From Marinitoga aeolica (lineage in GTDB: Bacteria; Thermotogota; Thermotogae; Petrotogales; Petrotogaceae): a stretch of DNA of 64,000 bases. Each line of letters opens with the position of its first letter. The first letter of the stretch is position 1. Of the stretch, positions 36,509 to 44,707 are shown piece after piece. Both the position numbers and the translations under genes were made by a program. The notes under the pieces are model-generated. The model was not told the origin of the DNA. It made no database searches and saw nothing but the letters and a program-made list of their open reading frames with translations. The stretch spans positions 1 to 64,000 of the forward strand of contig NZ_CP069362.1 in NCBI RefSeq assembly GCF_029910535.1, written 5' to 3'.

Positions 36509-37204
36509 TTAAGCTATTTCGTATTTTAATTCTGTTTTGAAAAATGTATCGGGATCCATATTTTCTAATATTTTCCCATCTTTCATAAATATAATTCTAT
36601 CTCCAGCTTTTTTAGCAAAATCAACTTCATGTGTAACTACTAACATCGTTTTTCCGCTATTAGATAGTTCTACCATTGTTTCTTTTACTTCATATACTAA
36701 ACTAGGATCAAGTGATGAGGTTGGTTCATCAAATAATATTATTTCTGGGTCCATCGCTAAAGCTCTTGCTATACCTGCCCTTTGTTGTTGGCCGCCTGAT
36801 AATTGAGAAGGAAAATTATAAGCTTTATCTTTTAAATGAACTTTCTCTAAAACATTAAGAGCAATTTCATATGCTTCGTCTTTTTTCATCTTTTTAGTTC
36901 GTATTAATCCCAATGATATATTATCTATTATTTTTAAATGAGGAAATAAATTATGTTGTTGAAAAACAAAACCTATTTTTTGTACCAAGGTTTTTCTTGA
37001 ATAATCATAAATATTTTTTTCTTCTAAAGCAATTATTCCTTTTTGATATTCTTCTAAACCAGCTATACATCTTAATAATGTTGATTTTCCAGAACCTGAT
37101 GGGCCCATTATTACTAATACTTCTCCCTTTACAACTTTAAGATTTACACCCTTTAAAACCTCAAGGTTTCCAAAACTTTTCTCTAAATTTTTTATTTCAA
37201 TCAT
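36509..37204 (-). CDS. Polar amino acid ABC transporter ATPase
   Basis: 231 residues, GlnQ/HisP family. Walker A GPSGSGKST, signature [15 protein letters not shown], Walker B IILFDEPTSSLDP, H-loop VVTHEVDFA. Overlaps the permease stop by 4 nt. Substrate predicted as histidine from the leader peptides on both sides of the transporter genes. Confidence 0.93.
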   Translation of the reverse strand: MIEIKNLEKSFGNLEVLKGVNLKVVKGEVLVIMGPSGSGKSTLLRCIAGLEEYQKGIIALEEKNIYDYSRKTLVQKIGFVFQQHNLFPHLKIIDNISLGLIRTKKMKKDEAYEIALNVLEKVHLKDKAYNFPSQLSGGQQQRAGIARALAMDPEIILFDEPTSSLDPSLVYEVKETMVELSNSGKTMLVVTHEVDFAKKAGDRIIFMKDGKILENMDPDTFFKTELKYEIA

Positions 37205-37950
37205 ACTATTGCAAACCTCCTTTCAAAATATTTCCCTAATAATTGCAATAATGCAGTTATTGTAAAATAAAATACTGCTACTGTAATATATGACTCAAAT
37301 GATGCAAAGGAAGAGGTGGCGATTTGTCTTCCTACCATTGTCAATTCCTGTAATGCTATAACAGATGCTAGAGAACTATCTTTTACCAAGCTAATAAATT
37401 GTCCTGTTAATGCAGGTAACGTAGTTCTAAAAGCTTGAGGTAATAATATATCTATATATAGATAAAATGTATTTAATCCTATTGTTTTTGCTGCTTCAAC
37501 TTGACCTTTTGGTACAGCTTCAATACCACCTCGAATAATTTCAGACACATAAGCACCTTCAAATAAAGATAATGATACTATCGCACCAATCATTGCACTT
37601 ATTTCTATCATTGAACCTATACCATAATAAACAATCAATATAATAACTAATAAAGGTATATTTCTAAAAATTGTTGTATATGTATTTGCAAATTCTTTTA
37701 AAATTTCGTACTTAGATGTTTTCATAACCCCAAATATTATCCCTATAATCATTGCAAAAAATATTGAAAATACTGATATTTTTAAAGTCATATAAAAACC
37801 CTCTAAGTATAGATTCATATATTTAAAAGGAACCTTTTGCCAATTAAACGGATATGTTTTTGACATTTCAATATAGAAGACAGCTAGAATAATTATTAAT
37901 ACGGCATAAGCTATAAATTTTTGTATGTAATTTTTGTTCAACTTATTCAC
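37201..37950 (-). CDS. Polar amino acid ABC transporter permease
   Basis: 249 residues, HisM/GlnP family, about five or six membrane segments and the loop EIIRGGIEAVPKGQVEAAKTIGL contacting the ATPase. A single permease gene implies a homodimer. Overlaps the end of the first binding-protein gene by 8 nt. Confidence 0.92.
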   Translation of the reverse strand: MNKLNKNYIQKFIAYAVLIIILAVFYIEMSKTYPFNWQKVPFKYMNLYLEGFYMTLKISVFSIFFAMIIGIIFGVMKTSKYEILKEFANTYTTIFRNIPLLVIILIVYYGIGSMIEISAMIGAIVSLSLFEGAYVSEIIRGGIEAVPKGQVEAAKTIGLNTFYLYIDILLPQAFRTTLPALTGQFISLVKDSSLASVIALQELTMVGRQIATSSFASFESYITVAVFYFTITALLQLLGKYFERRFAIV

Positions 37951-38719
37951 CCCAATCGTAGTCTACCATCCATTTTTGTTTTAATTGATCTAATGTTCCA
38001 TCTGTTTTTTTACATTCTATAAATGTGTTTATCCATAATAATAAATCTAAATTTTCTTTTTTTACAGCTATACCTAATTTTTCTTTGTTCAATAATTTAC
38101 CAATAGTTTTTATTGATGCATATTTTTTTGAAATTGATCCATAATATAATTCATCAAATACTAATACATCCGCTTTTTTAGTTATTATTTGATATGCTGC
38201 AGCATCAACTGTTTCAAAAGTTAATATCTGTGCTTCCGGGAAAAACTTTCTTGCCGCAAATTCACCAGTTGTTCCTAATTGAACAGCTATTTTAGCTTTT
38301 TTACCCATTTTTTTAAGTTCATCTATAGTGATACCATTTGGATATTTTTGTGTATTATAAAATATAGTTTGTCCAGTTTCATAGTATGAAGTTGAAAAGT
38401 TAACTTTTATAGCTCTTTCAGGAGTTATTGTCATACCAGCTAATACAAAATCAAATTTATCGGCTAATAATGCTGGAATTATACCATCCCAATTTGTAAT
38501 AACAAATTTCAACTTAACGCCTAAAACTTCTGCCATCATTTTAGCCAAATCAACTTCATAACCTATTCTTTCACCTTTAGTATTTACACCATAAAATGGT
38601 GCATATGCTGGATCTTGACCAACTAATAATACTCCACGTTTTTGAATTTCTTCAATTTTACCGCCAAAAATAGTAATAATGGAAACGACCATAATCAATA
38701 CAACCAATAACTTTTTCAT
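37943..38719 (-). CDS. Amino acid ABC transporter substrate-binding protein (first copy)
   Basis: 258 residues, signal peptide 1-19, family-3 solute-binding protein (VLLVGQDPAYAPFYG, FVITNWDGIIPALLADKFD, AGMTITPERAIKVNF). ATG 38719 is preceded by GGAGGTAG. An in-frame upstream extension to 38812 runs through the attenuator terminator and is not real. First structural gene of the importer operon; the leader has Arg-His-His-Ser-Arg, consistent with histidine or basic amino acids. Confidence 0.92.
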   Translation of the reverse strand: MKKLLVVLIMVVSIITIFGGKIEEIQKRGVLLVGQDPAYAPFYGVNTKGERIGYEVDLAKMMAEVLGVKLKFVITNWDGIIPALLADKFDFVLAGMTITPERAIKVNFSTSYYETGQTIFYNTQKYPNGITIDELKKMGKKAKIAVQLGTTGEFAARKFFPEAQILTFETVDAAAYQIITKKADVLVFDELYYGSISKKYASIKTIGKLLNKEKLGIAVKKENLDLLLWINTFIECKKTDGTLDQLKQKWMVDYDWGE

Positions 38720-38762
38720 AATCTCTACCTCCTTATATAATTTTCTTTTAAATAATAAAAAA

Positions 38763-38842
38763 GGCCACACCAAATTATGGTGTGGCCTCTGATTTTCCTT
38801 GAGCAGCATCACAACTCAAGGTGTCAGCCTGAGGCCACACCT
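38763..38842 (-). repeat. 80-nt repeat of the attenuator core, copy 1
   Basis: 78 of 80 positions match 36341-36420. One difference changes a Watson-Crick pair in A:D to a G-U, so both copies keep the fold. The adjoining binding-protein genes have diverged far more. Confidence 0.9.
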
Positions 38843-38908
38843 TGAGTGATGTCTTAATATTATATTTGAGTTAATATTATTAATAATTAATAAATAATTC
38901 TTTTTCAT
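38816..38908 (-). CDS. His/Arg leader peptide of the ABC importer
   Basis: A 30-codon ORF starts at ATG 38906-38908, 7 nt after GGAGG, and stops with TGA. Residues 19-23 are RHHSR (His codons 38846-38851), followed by CGLRLTP as in the other His leader. The N-terminal half differs completely between the two leaders, so only the control codons and RNA-pairing part are conserved. Confidence 0.83.
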   Translation of the reverse strand: MKKNYLLIINNINSNIILRHHSRCGLRLTP

Positions 38909-38934
38909 AATTTCTCCTCCGGAATTTTTTTCTT

Positions 38935-38963
38935 ATTATAGCATAAATTTGTTCTCATGTCAA
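38935..38963 (-). promoter_or_regulatory. Consensus promoter of the ABC importer operon
   Basis: Perfect TTGACA (38958-38963), 17 nt, perfect TATAAT (38935-38940) on the minus strand. A strong constitutive promoter suits control by attenuation downstream. Confidence 0.92.
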
Positions 38964-39005
38964 TGTATTTTGTAATTTTAATCTTTTATTAACTTTTTGG
39001 TAAAT

Positions 39006-39034
39006 TTGATTTTTTTTAATAAAAATGATATAAT
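39006..39034 (+). promoter_or_regulatory. Promoter of the ferritin gene
   Basis: TTGATT (39006-39011), 17 nt, TATAAT (39029-39034). No obvious Fur or PerR palindrome noted. Confidence 0.75.
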
Positions 39035-39068
39035 TACAATAGCGTAGAAATTACAAGGGGGTGTTTTA

Positions 39069-39581
39069 ATGATATCAAAAACTATGGAAGAAGCATTAAA
39101 TAAGCAAATTAATGAAGAAATGTTCTCTGCTTATTTATATTTGTCAATGGCTGCCTATTTTGAAGAAATTGGCTTAAAAGGCTTTTCAAATTGGATGAGA
39201 GTACAATATCAAGAAGAAACATTTCATGCAATGAAAATGTATGATTATTTATTATCAAGAGGAGGAAGTGTTAAACTTCACGCAATAGCTGAACCTCAAA
39301 AGGAGTGGAATTCACCATTAGAAGTTTTTAAAGCTACTTTAGAACATGAGAAACATATTACTAAATGTATAAATGATTTAGTTGATATCGCAGAGAAAGA
39401 AAGAGATAGAGCTACATTTAATTTCTTGCAATGGTATATTGATGAGCAAGTTGAAGAAGAGGCTAATGATGAAGAAATTATACGCAAGCTCGAATTAATA
39501 AAAGATAATCCAAATGCTTTATTTATGTTAGATAGAGAATTGGCATCAAGAGTTTTTAACGAACCAACGACAAAAGAATAA
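39069..39581 (+). CDS. ftn: Non-haem ferritin
   Basis: Iron-storage four-helix-bundle protein, 170 residues. Ferroxidase residues are visible in NEEMFSAYLYLSM (Glu about 17), YQEETFHAMKMYDYL (Glu about 50, His about 53), LEHEKH and QWYIDEQVEEE. Typical FtnA length. Monocistronic with its own promoter and terminator. Confidence 0.95.
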   Translation: MISKTMEEALNKQINEEMFSAYLYLSMAAYFEEIGLKGFSNWMRVQYQEETFHAMKMYDYLLSRGGSVKLHAIAEPQKEWNSPLEVFKATLEHEKHITKCINDLVDIAEKERDRATFNFLQWYIDEQVEEEANDEEIIRKLELIKDNPNALFMLDRELASRVFNEPTTKE

Positions 39582-39589
39582 AAACTAAT

Positions 39590-39622
39590 AAAAGCATCTG
39601 TGTTTAACAGATGCTTTTATTT
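39590..39622 (+). terminator. Terminator of the ferritin gene
   Basis: 12-bp stem AAAAGCATCTGT (39590-39601) with ACAGATGCTTTT (39607-39618), T-rich tail. Confidence 0.9.
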
Positions 39623-39669
39623 ATACTATTTATAAAATATTTTGTGTTTAAATTAAGTTTATTTACAAT

Positions 39670-39706
39670 TTGTAATAAAAACATCTGTGTTTTAATAGAC
39701 GTTTTT
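39670..39706 (-). terminator. Terminator of the GH1-like/yjbQ unit
   Basis: A 10-bp stem (39697-39706 with 39677-39686, one G-U) is followed on the minus strand by TTTTTATTAC. The sequence resembles the ferritin terminator on the other strand. Confidence 0.75.
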
Positions 39707-39707
39707 A

Positions 39708-40844
39708 TTATTGTGTATATTTTTCAAGATATGATGGAATCCCATTGTTGTTGATTATATTGGAAAATATTTTCCCGCTTGATCTAATATGAATTTTTAT
39801 ATTTTCATAATCATACTCGTACAAACCATATTTAGCGGAAAAACCATTTTCCCATTCAAAAAGATCAAATAATGTTTTATGATGGAAACCAAAAACTTTT
39901 ATATTTTTCTTTAAGGCTTCATATATATTTGTTAATACTTTTATCAAAAATATCGATCTATATATATCATTTTCATCCGCAATACCTGTAGATAATATTA
40001 ATATAGGCTTATCATGTATTTTTAGTTTTAATAGATTCTTTAGTATTTCGTCTGGATTTATGTTTTTGCCTATATCATCTTTTTGAATAGGTTTTCCTTC
40101 ACTAAAATTATCATCCCCATCATAACTAATAGAAAAGAAATCCATATATTTTAATATGTTATTTTTTCTATACTCTATCTCTTCATATGCTATATTTTTG
40201 GTTAGTGAAATCTTTGAGTATCTATTTTCTTTTTTTATCATTACATAAATTTGTTTATGTAAATTATAAATATTGTTTATAAAAGTTTCTTTCTTTTCAT
40301 TATATTTACTATATGAAGGAAAACTTTTGTCTTCAAATGTCTTTTTTATAAATTTACCTGGCTCAAAAAAAGTTATATAATAATCTACAATATTGCCTAT
40401 GTTTTTCAACAATAATTCAACATATTCCAAAAAAAATTTAAAATTTTCTTCTTTACCAAAACTTCCTTTTTCTTCAAACCACACTGGCAATGTATAGTAA
40501 TTTAAAATTAATATTGGTTCTATACCTTCTTTTTTTAAATTAAGAATAAAATTTTTATAACTTTCCAATTTTTTATAATTAACAAATCCCATTTCTGGAA
40601 CTATCTTAGCCCATTCTAACGAAAATGATAAAGAATTGTATCCCATTTCTTTTGAAAGTTTAAGTATTTCATTAAATAAATTTTTATTAATATTATTTAA
40701 AACATCTAAACCAGTACCATCTTTTATATGGCCTTTTTCCTGCCATATATCCCAATTAGTTTTTTTATTCATTTTTTCAATTTGATAAGAAGAAAATGTA
40801 CTACCCCACATAAATCCTTTTGGAAAAGAAATGTTTTTTTCCAT
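39708..40844 (-). CDS. Glycoside hydrolase family 1-like protein lacking the nucleophile
   Basis: 378 residues, shorter than usual GH1 (about 440-480). GH1 features present: FPKGFMWGSTFSSYQIE at the N-terminus, SFSLEWAKIVPE, the acid/base Glu in ITFFEP (normally TFNEP) and FEWENGFSAKYGL. The nucleophile motif ITENG is replaced by LSTG in KPILILSTGIADEND, so the catalytic Glu is Ser and the Asn before the acid/base Glu is Phe. It is probably not a retaining glycosidase; binding or another transfer mechanism is possible. ATG 40844 has AGGTGAT ahead. 13 nt after yjbQ. Confidence 0.8.
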   Translation of the reverse strand: MEKNISFPKGFMWGSTFSSYQIEKMNKKTNWDIWQEKGHIKDGTGLDVLNNINKNLFNEILKLSKEMGYNSLSFSLEWAKIVPEMGFVNYKKLESYKNFILNLKKEGIEPILILNYYTLPVWFEEKGSFGKEENFKFFLEYVELLLKNIGNIVDYYITFFEPGKFIKKTFEDKSFPSYSKYNEKKETFINNIYNLHKQIYVMIKKENRYSKISLTKNIAYEEIEYRKNNILKYMDFFSISYDGDDNFSEGKPIQKDDIGKNINPDEILKNLLKLKIHDKPILILSTGIADENDIYRSIFLIKVLTNIYEALKKNIKVFGFHHKTLFDLFEWENGFSAKYGLYEYDYENIKIHIRSSGKIFSNIINNNGIPSYLEKYTQ

Positions 40845-40857
40845 TTTTATCACCTAT

Positions 40858-41313
40858 TTATTCATTTGTTATACCAAAAGCCTTTAGAATAACTCGTTTA
40901 TTTCTTTGACCATCAAATTCTGCATAAAAAATTTCTTGCCATGGTCCTAAATCAAGTTCTCCATCTGTTATTGGCACTATTATTTGATGATGCATAATCA
41001 AATTTTTTAAATGTGCATGCCCGTTTATTTCACCAGTTCTATGATGTTTATAAGGATAATCTTGAGGAGCTAATTTTTCTAACCATTCTTTTATATCCTC
41101 AATTAAACCTGATTCATAATCATTAATATACACAGCTGCTGTTAAATGCATTGCAGAAACCATTACATATCCATCAATAACTTTGGATTCTCTTACAAAA
41201 TTTCTTACTTCATCCGTAATATGTATAATTTCAATAGGCTTTTTTGTATTAAACCATAAATATTTAGTAACACTTTTTACTTTATTACCAAAAACCTCTC
41301 TATCTATCGACAT
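40858..41313 (-). CDS. YjbQ (UPF0047) family protein, divergent copy
   Basis: 151 residues. The family core is visible: [11 protein letters not shown] (usually HTTAGI..NE), [17 protein letters not shown] and [14 protein letters not shown]. Known members have weak thiamine-phosphate-synthase activity; real role unresolved. A second, more canonical copy lies at 59379. Lies in a minus-strand run with the phosphatase-like gene. Confidence 0.85.
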   Translation of the reverse strand: MSIDREVFGNKVKSVTKYLWFNTKKPIEIIHITDEVRNFVRESKVIDGYVMVSAMHLTAAVYINDYESGLIEDIKEWLEKLAPQDYPYKHHRTGEINGHAHLKNLIMHHQIIVPITDGELDLGPWQEIFYAEFDGQRNKRVILKAFGITNE

Positions 41314-41325
41314 ATAAAATTCCCC

Positions 41326-42387
41326 CTAAAATTTAGGTTTTTCTCTCATTGTTTTTATACTAATTTTTTCGAAAAATCTTAAAATTTTTGTAAAAAATCT
41401 TTCTTTATTTGACAATGGTTTCACTTTTATAGTATAGAATCCATTTTTATTTCCTGCAATTATATCAGTAAAAAGTTGATCCCCTATTAATGCAACATGT
41501 GTTGATTCAATTCCAAATTCTTTAATTCTTTTTTTTATTCTAAAAGTAAAAGGTTTTAATGAATACCCCATTACTTTAATATTATATTTTACCAATTGCT
41601 CTTTGATTCCTTCAAATCTGTATTCTTTACCATTTGAAGCAATCATAATTTTAAAATCTTTTGATATTTTTTCAAATAATTTTATTATTTCTTCAGGTAA
41701 TTTCTCAGAACGCCATGTTGTTAAAGTATTATCAAAATCAAATATTAATAATTGATAATTCTTATTTTTTAATTTTTTATAATCTATATCAAAAACAGAA
41801 TCTACAAATTCATTTGGAACAGCTAAATCCATAACTCTAAAAAACCAACCCAATGTATAAAAAAATATAAAGTAAGTAATCTTTGATATTATAGCAACTG
41901 TTTTTTTGTAAAAAGAATCTATCTCATATGTATAAGGATTAACTAAAATCGTATATAATCTATTTTTATTACCTACTAAAATATCTGTAAAAAAAAGATC
42001 ACCTATTAATACTGTTTCTTCTGGTTTTGAATTTATATCTTCTAATACTTTTTTTAGTTTTTTTGAAAACGGTTTTTTCATTCTCCAATAAATTTTTACT
42101 TTTCCATAAGTTTTTTCTTTTACATTGTTAATTCTTTCTTCAGGTCCATTGGATACAACTGCTATTTTAAATCCCATGCTAATAAGTTTATTAAATAATT
42201 TAACTGTTTTTTCATCTATTTGTTGTTTCCATGGAGCTAATGTAAAATCATAATCAAATAAAATTGTAGAAAATCCAAATTTTTTTAATTTTTCATAGTC
42301 TATATCAAAAATCGTAGAATGATGTTCATATGGAATTGGAATATACTTATAATAATTTTTCCTAGACTTCGCCGTTGTTTGGCTCAA
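41326..42387 (-). CDS. Tandem YqeG-like HAD (IIIA) phosphatase
   Basis: 353 residues made of two similar halves of about 170, each resembling the YqeG/GEP4 HAD family, which is normally one domain. Half 1: IFDIDYEKL, FDYDFTLAPW (catalytic Asp), VSNG, GDLFFTDI. Half 2: VFDIDYKKL, FDFDNTLTTW, ASNG, GDQLFTDI. Both keep the D-x-D-x-T motif, so both may be active. A hydrophobic link (about 150-170) may lie at the membrane, in line with a phosphatidylglycerophosphatase role (inferred). TTG start 42387 with GGAGG 9 nt upstream; it overlaps the preceding gene. Confidence 0.8.
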   Translation of the reverse strand: MSQTTAKSRKNYYKYIPIPYEHHSTIFDIDYEKLKKFGFSTILFDYDFTLAPWKQQIDEKTVKLFNKLISMGFKIAVVSNGPEERINNVKEKTYGKVKIYWRMKKPFSKKLKKVLEDINSKPEETVLIGDLFFTDILVGNKNRLYTILVNPYTYEIDSFYKKTVAIISKITYFIFFYTLGWFFRVMDLAVPNEFVDSVFDIDYKKLKNKNYQLLIFDFDNTLTTWRSEKLPEEIIKLFEKISKDFKIMIASNGKEYRFEGIKEQLVKYNIKVMGYSLKPFTFRIKKRIKEFGIESTHVALIGDQLFTDIIAGNKNGFYTIKVKPLSNKERFFTKILRFFEKISIKTMREKPKF

Positions 42388-42607
42388 CCCTTACTACCTC
42401 CAAATCTGTCATTTCTTTCAATGAATTTATTAATTTCAACGATTCATCTAATGTATCTTTAGGGCATATTATTTTCATTAGGTTATTTTCAATAACATTT
42501 CTTACATTCATTAAATTATCAACTGATTCCAATAAATACGTAACAAGATGAATATCTTTTCTCCTTACTTTTACATATACATCATATTCTAATACTTCTT
42601 GTTGCAT
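42362..42607 (-). CDS. Small hypothetical protein, DUF4911-like
   Basis: 81 residues, predicted alpha-beta: VYVKVRRKDIHLVTYLLESVDNL ... KIICPKDTLDESLKLINSL (positions about 10-66). Resembles small DUF4911 proteins; no function known to me. ATG 42607 follows GAGGGTGAT. Overlaps the phosphatase gene by 26 nt, suggesting translational coupling. Confidence 0.65.
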   Translation of the reverse strand: MQQEVLEYDVYVKVRRKDIHLVTYLLESVDNLMNVRNVIENNLMKIICPKDTLDESLKLINSLKEMTDLEVVRVEPNNGEV

Positions 42608-42676
42608 CAAATCACCCTCTCATAAATTCTTTTTATCTATCAAAATATATTTTACATTAGATTTCTTAAAACTTTT

Positions 42677-43957
42677 TTACAAAAGTTCTGCAGCTTTAGT
42701 AGCCAATTCTGATCTTTCACCTTTTATTAAGTATATATGTGCAGCTAAATCAGAATCTTTAAATTTCGTAGAAACATAAGTTAACCCATTTGATGAAAAA
42801 CCTAAATATGGATTATCTATTTGGAAAGGATCTCCTGTTAATACTATTTTAGTATTTTCTCCTACTCTTGTTATTATAGTTTTTATTTCATGAGGAGTTA
42901 AGTTTTGCGCCTCATCTATTATCATGTATTGTTCTGGTATTGATCTCCCTCTAATATAGGATAACACTTCTATTTCCAATATATCTTTTTTTTCAAGATA
43001 TTCATCTGGTTTTTTACCTTTTCCCTGAAATAAAAATTCAAGATTGTCATAAATTGGTTGTAGCCATGGTTTCATTTTTTCAGCAATAGAGCCAGGCAAA
43101 AATCCAATATCTTTTCCAACAGGAACTACAGGTTTTGATATCAACAATTTTTTATATTTTTTTTCATCAAGAACTTTATTCAAACCAACTGCTAAAGCTA
43201 ATAATGTTTTCCCTGTACCTGCACTCCCCACAAGCGTAACAAGAGGAATTTCATCATTTAGTAGAGCATCAAAAGCAAATATTTGTTCTCTATTTCTTGG
43301 ATTTATACCAAAAACTTCTGTAAAATATGACACGTTCAATTTAACTAACGATTTTTCTTTTTTTGAATACCTATAATAATTACCATCATTTAAATCAAAA
43401 TAAGTATTCGGTGATGGTTCTTCCTCTAAATCTAATAAATTGTAATTTATTCTATCTTTTTCTATTAATTTTTTATCCACATTTAAATTTACAAACCCCG
43501 GAAAATAGTTTTCATATTCTACTCTATCAGTTAAATAATCCTGTGCTATAATCCCTACTGCTTCTGCTTTTATTCTTAAATTCAAATCTTTTGTAACCAA
43601 AAATGTAGGAATATTACTTTCTTTTTTTAATTCTATTGCATATAATAAAATCCAATCATCCATTTTCTTCCCCAAATATTGTGGAATATGAATACCATTT
43701 TTTTCTAGTGTTGCTATTTTTAAAGTACCACCATTTTCTAATTTTATTCCTTCTCTCAAACTTCCTTTTTTCCTTAAATTATCTAAAACTCTATTTACTT
43801 CACGAGCTGCTGCACCGGTTCTTTCACCTCTAGTTTTCAAATTATCTATTTCTTCAAGTACAGGAAATGGAATAATTACATTGTTATCCTGGAAATTAAA
43901 CATAGCCTTTGGATCATGAATTAATACATTAGTATCAAGAACGAAGTTTTTTACCAT
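42677..43957 (-). CDS. phoH: PIN domain-PhoH fusion ATPase
   Basis: 426 residues. N-terminal PIN nuclease-fold domain (1-135: VLDTNVLIHDP, FPVLEEIDNLK) and C-terminal PhoH ATPase (about 220-426: Walker A LVGSAGTGKTLLAL, PVGKDIGFLPG, Walker B YMIIDEAQNLTPHEIK, VLTGDPFQID). The PhoH2 type, proposed to act on RNA. Starts 1 nt after the exonuclease gene ends. Confidence 0.92.
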   Translation of the reverse strand: MVKNFVLDTNVLIHDPKAMFNFQDNNVIIPFPVLEEIDNLKTRGERTGAAAREVNRVLDNLRKKGSLREGIKLENGGTLKIATLEKNGIHIPQYLGKKMDDWILLYAIELKKESNIPTFLVTKDLNLRIKAEAVGIIAQDYLTDRVEYENYFPGFVNLNVDKKLIEKDRINYNLLDLEEEPSPNTYFDLNDGNYYRYSKKEKSLVKLNVSYFTEVFGINPRNREQIFAFDALLNDEIPLVTLVGSAGTGKTLLALAVGLNKVLDEKKYKKLLISKPVVPVGKDIGFLPGSIAEKMKPWLQPIYDNLEFLFQGKGKKPDEYLEKKDILEIEVLSYIRGRSIPEQYMIIDEAQNLTPHEIKTIITRVGENTKIVLTGDPFQIDNPYLGFSSNGLTYVSTKFKDSDLAAHIYLIKGERSELATKAAELL

Positions 43958-43958
43958 A

Positions 43959-44528
43959 CTATCCCCTCCATTTTTTTATAAAATCACCCAGACTTTTTAA
44001 CCCAAATTTCTTTATAAAAATTAAAAACAATTTAGCAGTCATCAAAGCATCTTCATAAGCTCTATGGGATCTTCCAACATAAATATTAAATTTTTTAGAA
44101 AGATGTTCTAATGAGTATGGTCCTCTCTCTAAAAGAACTTTTGCAATTTCTAATGTGTCTATATAATAATTTTCTACAGGTAATATCCCACTTTCTTTGG
44201 CTGCAACATCCAAAAATAACATATCCATTTTCGCATTATGAGAAACAAGTATTGTATTTGCAATGTATTCTTTAAACTTTGGAAAAATTTCAATCATTGT
44301 AGGTGCATTTTCTATATCTTTATTGTTTAACTTATGAAACTGAGAACCTTCAACTGGAATCCTTATTTTCGGATTAACTAATGTATGAAACTCAAATTTC
44401 CTTTTTATTTTTCCATTGAATATTGGAATTGCAGCAATCTCAATAATTCTATCTCCTAAATCTGGCTTTAAGCCTGTAGTTTCCAAATCAAAAGATACGA
44501 ATACTTGTGTATCAAGATTATACATCAT
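43959..44528 (-). CDS. DnaQ-type 3'-5' exonuclease
   Basis: 189 residues, DEDDh exonuclease: FDLETTG (Exo I), HNAKMDMLFLD (Exo II), HRAYEDALMTA (Exo III with His). Resembles the epsilon/PolC exonuclease domain but is free-standing, so it may proofread for a polymerase or process DNA or RNA ends. ATG 44528 or 44525, GGAGG ahead. Confidence 0.88.
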   Translation of the reverse strand: MMYNLDTQVFVSFDLETTGLKPDLGDRIIEIAAIPIFNGKIKRKFEFHTLVNPKIRIPVEGSQFHKLNNKDIENAPTMIEIFPKFKEYIANTILVSHNAKMDMLFLDVAAKESGILPVENYYIDTLEIAKVLLERGPYSLEHLSKKFNIYVGRSHRAYEDALMTAKLFLIFIKKFGLKSLGDFIKKWRG

Positions 44529-44642
44529 TAATACCTCCTATAATTAGTATAGCATAATTTTTTCTAACTTGCAATTTTAGTTTCAAAAAGTTATTAATTT
44601 GAATAACATTAGGTTAAATATTTCAAAACACAGATTTTTTTT

Positions 44643-44706
44643 GGTATAATATATTGGCAAAAATTCCGCTCTTATAAAGGGGCCAAATTGTCCGAGGAGG
44701 TGTGGT
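44643..44706 (+). promoter_or_regulatory. Extended -10 promoter and leader of rpsF
   Basis: TGGTATAAT (44642-44650) is an extended -10; no clear -35. The 50-nt leader can fold TTGGC (44654-44658) with GCCAA (44681-44685), enclosing an unpaired CCG (44665-44667). That arrangement recalls S6:S18 autoregulatory motifs but is not a firm match. Confidence 0.45.
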
Positions 44707-44707
44707 A

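Larger units (their letters stand above)
38751..38928 (-). promoter_or_regulatory. Histidine-type attenuator RNA of the ABC importer operon
   Basis: Segments on the transcript: A CTCAAGGTGTGGCCTC (38831-38846), B ACACCTTGAG (38815-38824), C CTCAAGG (38797-38803), D GAGGCCACACC (38779-38789), E GGTGTGGCCT (38762-38771). A:B is a perfect 10-bp pair, B:C 7 bp, A:D a perfect 11-bp antiterminator, D:E a perfect 10-bp terminator with a 7-nt loop and six T. The His codons abut A; the peptide stop lies in B. This is the cleanest copy of the module in the window. Confidence 0.88.

Noticed and set aside
38720-38812. In-frame extension of the first ABC binding protein to an upstream start
   Set aside because: It would translate through the attenuator terminator and lacks a ribosome site; ATG 38719 has GGAGGTAG and gives a normal signal peptide.
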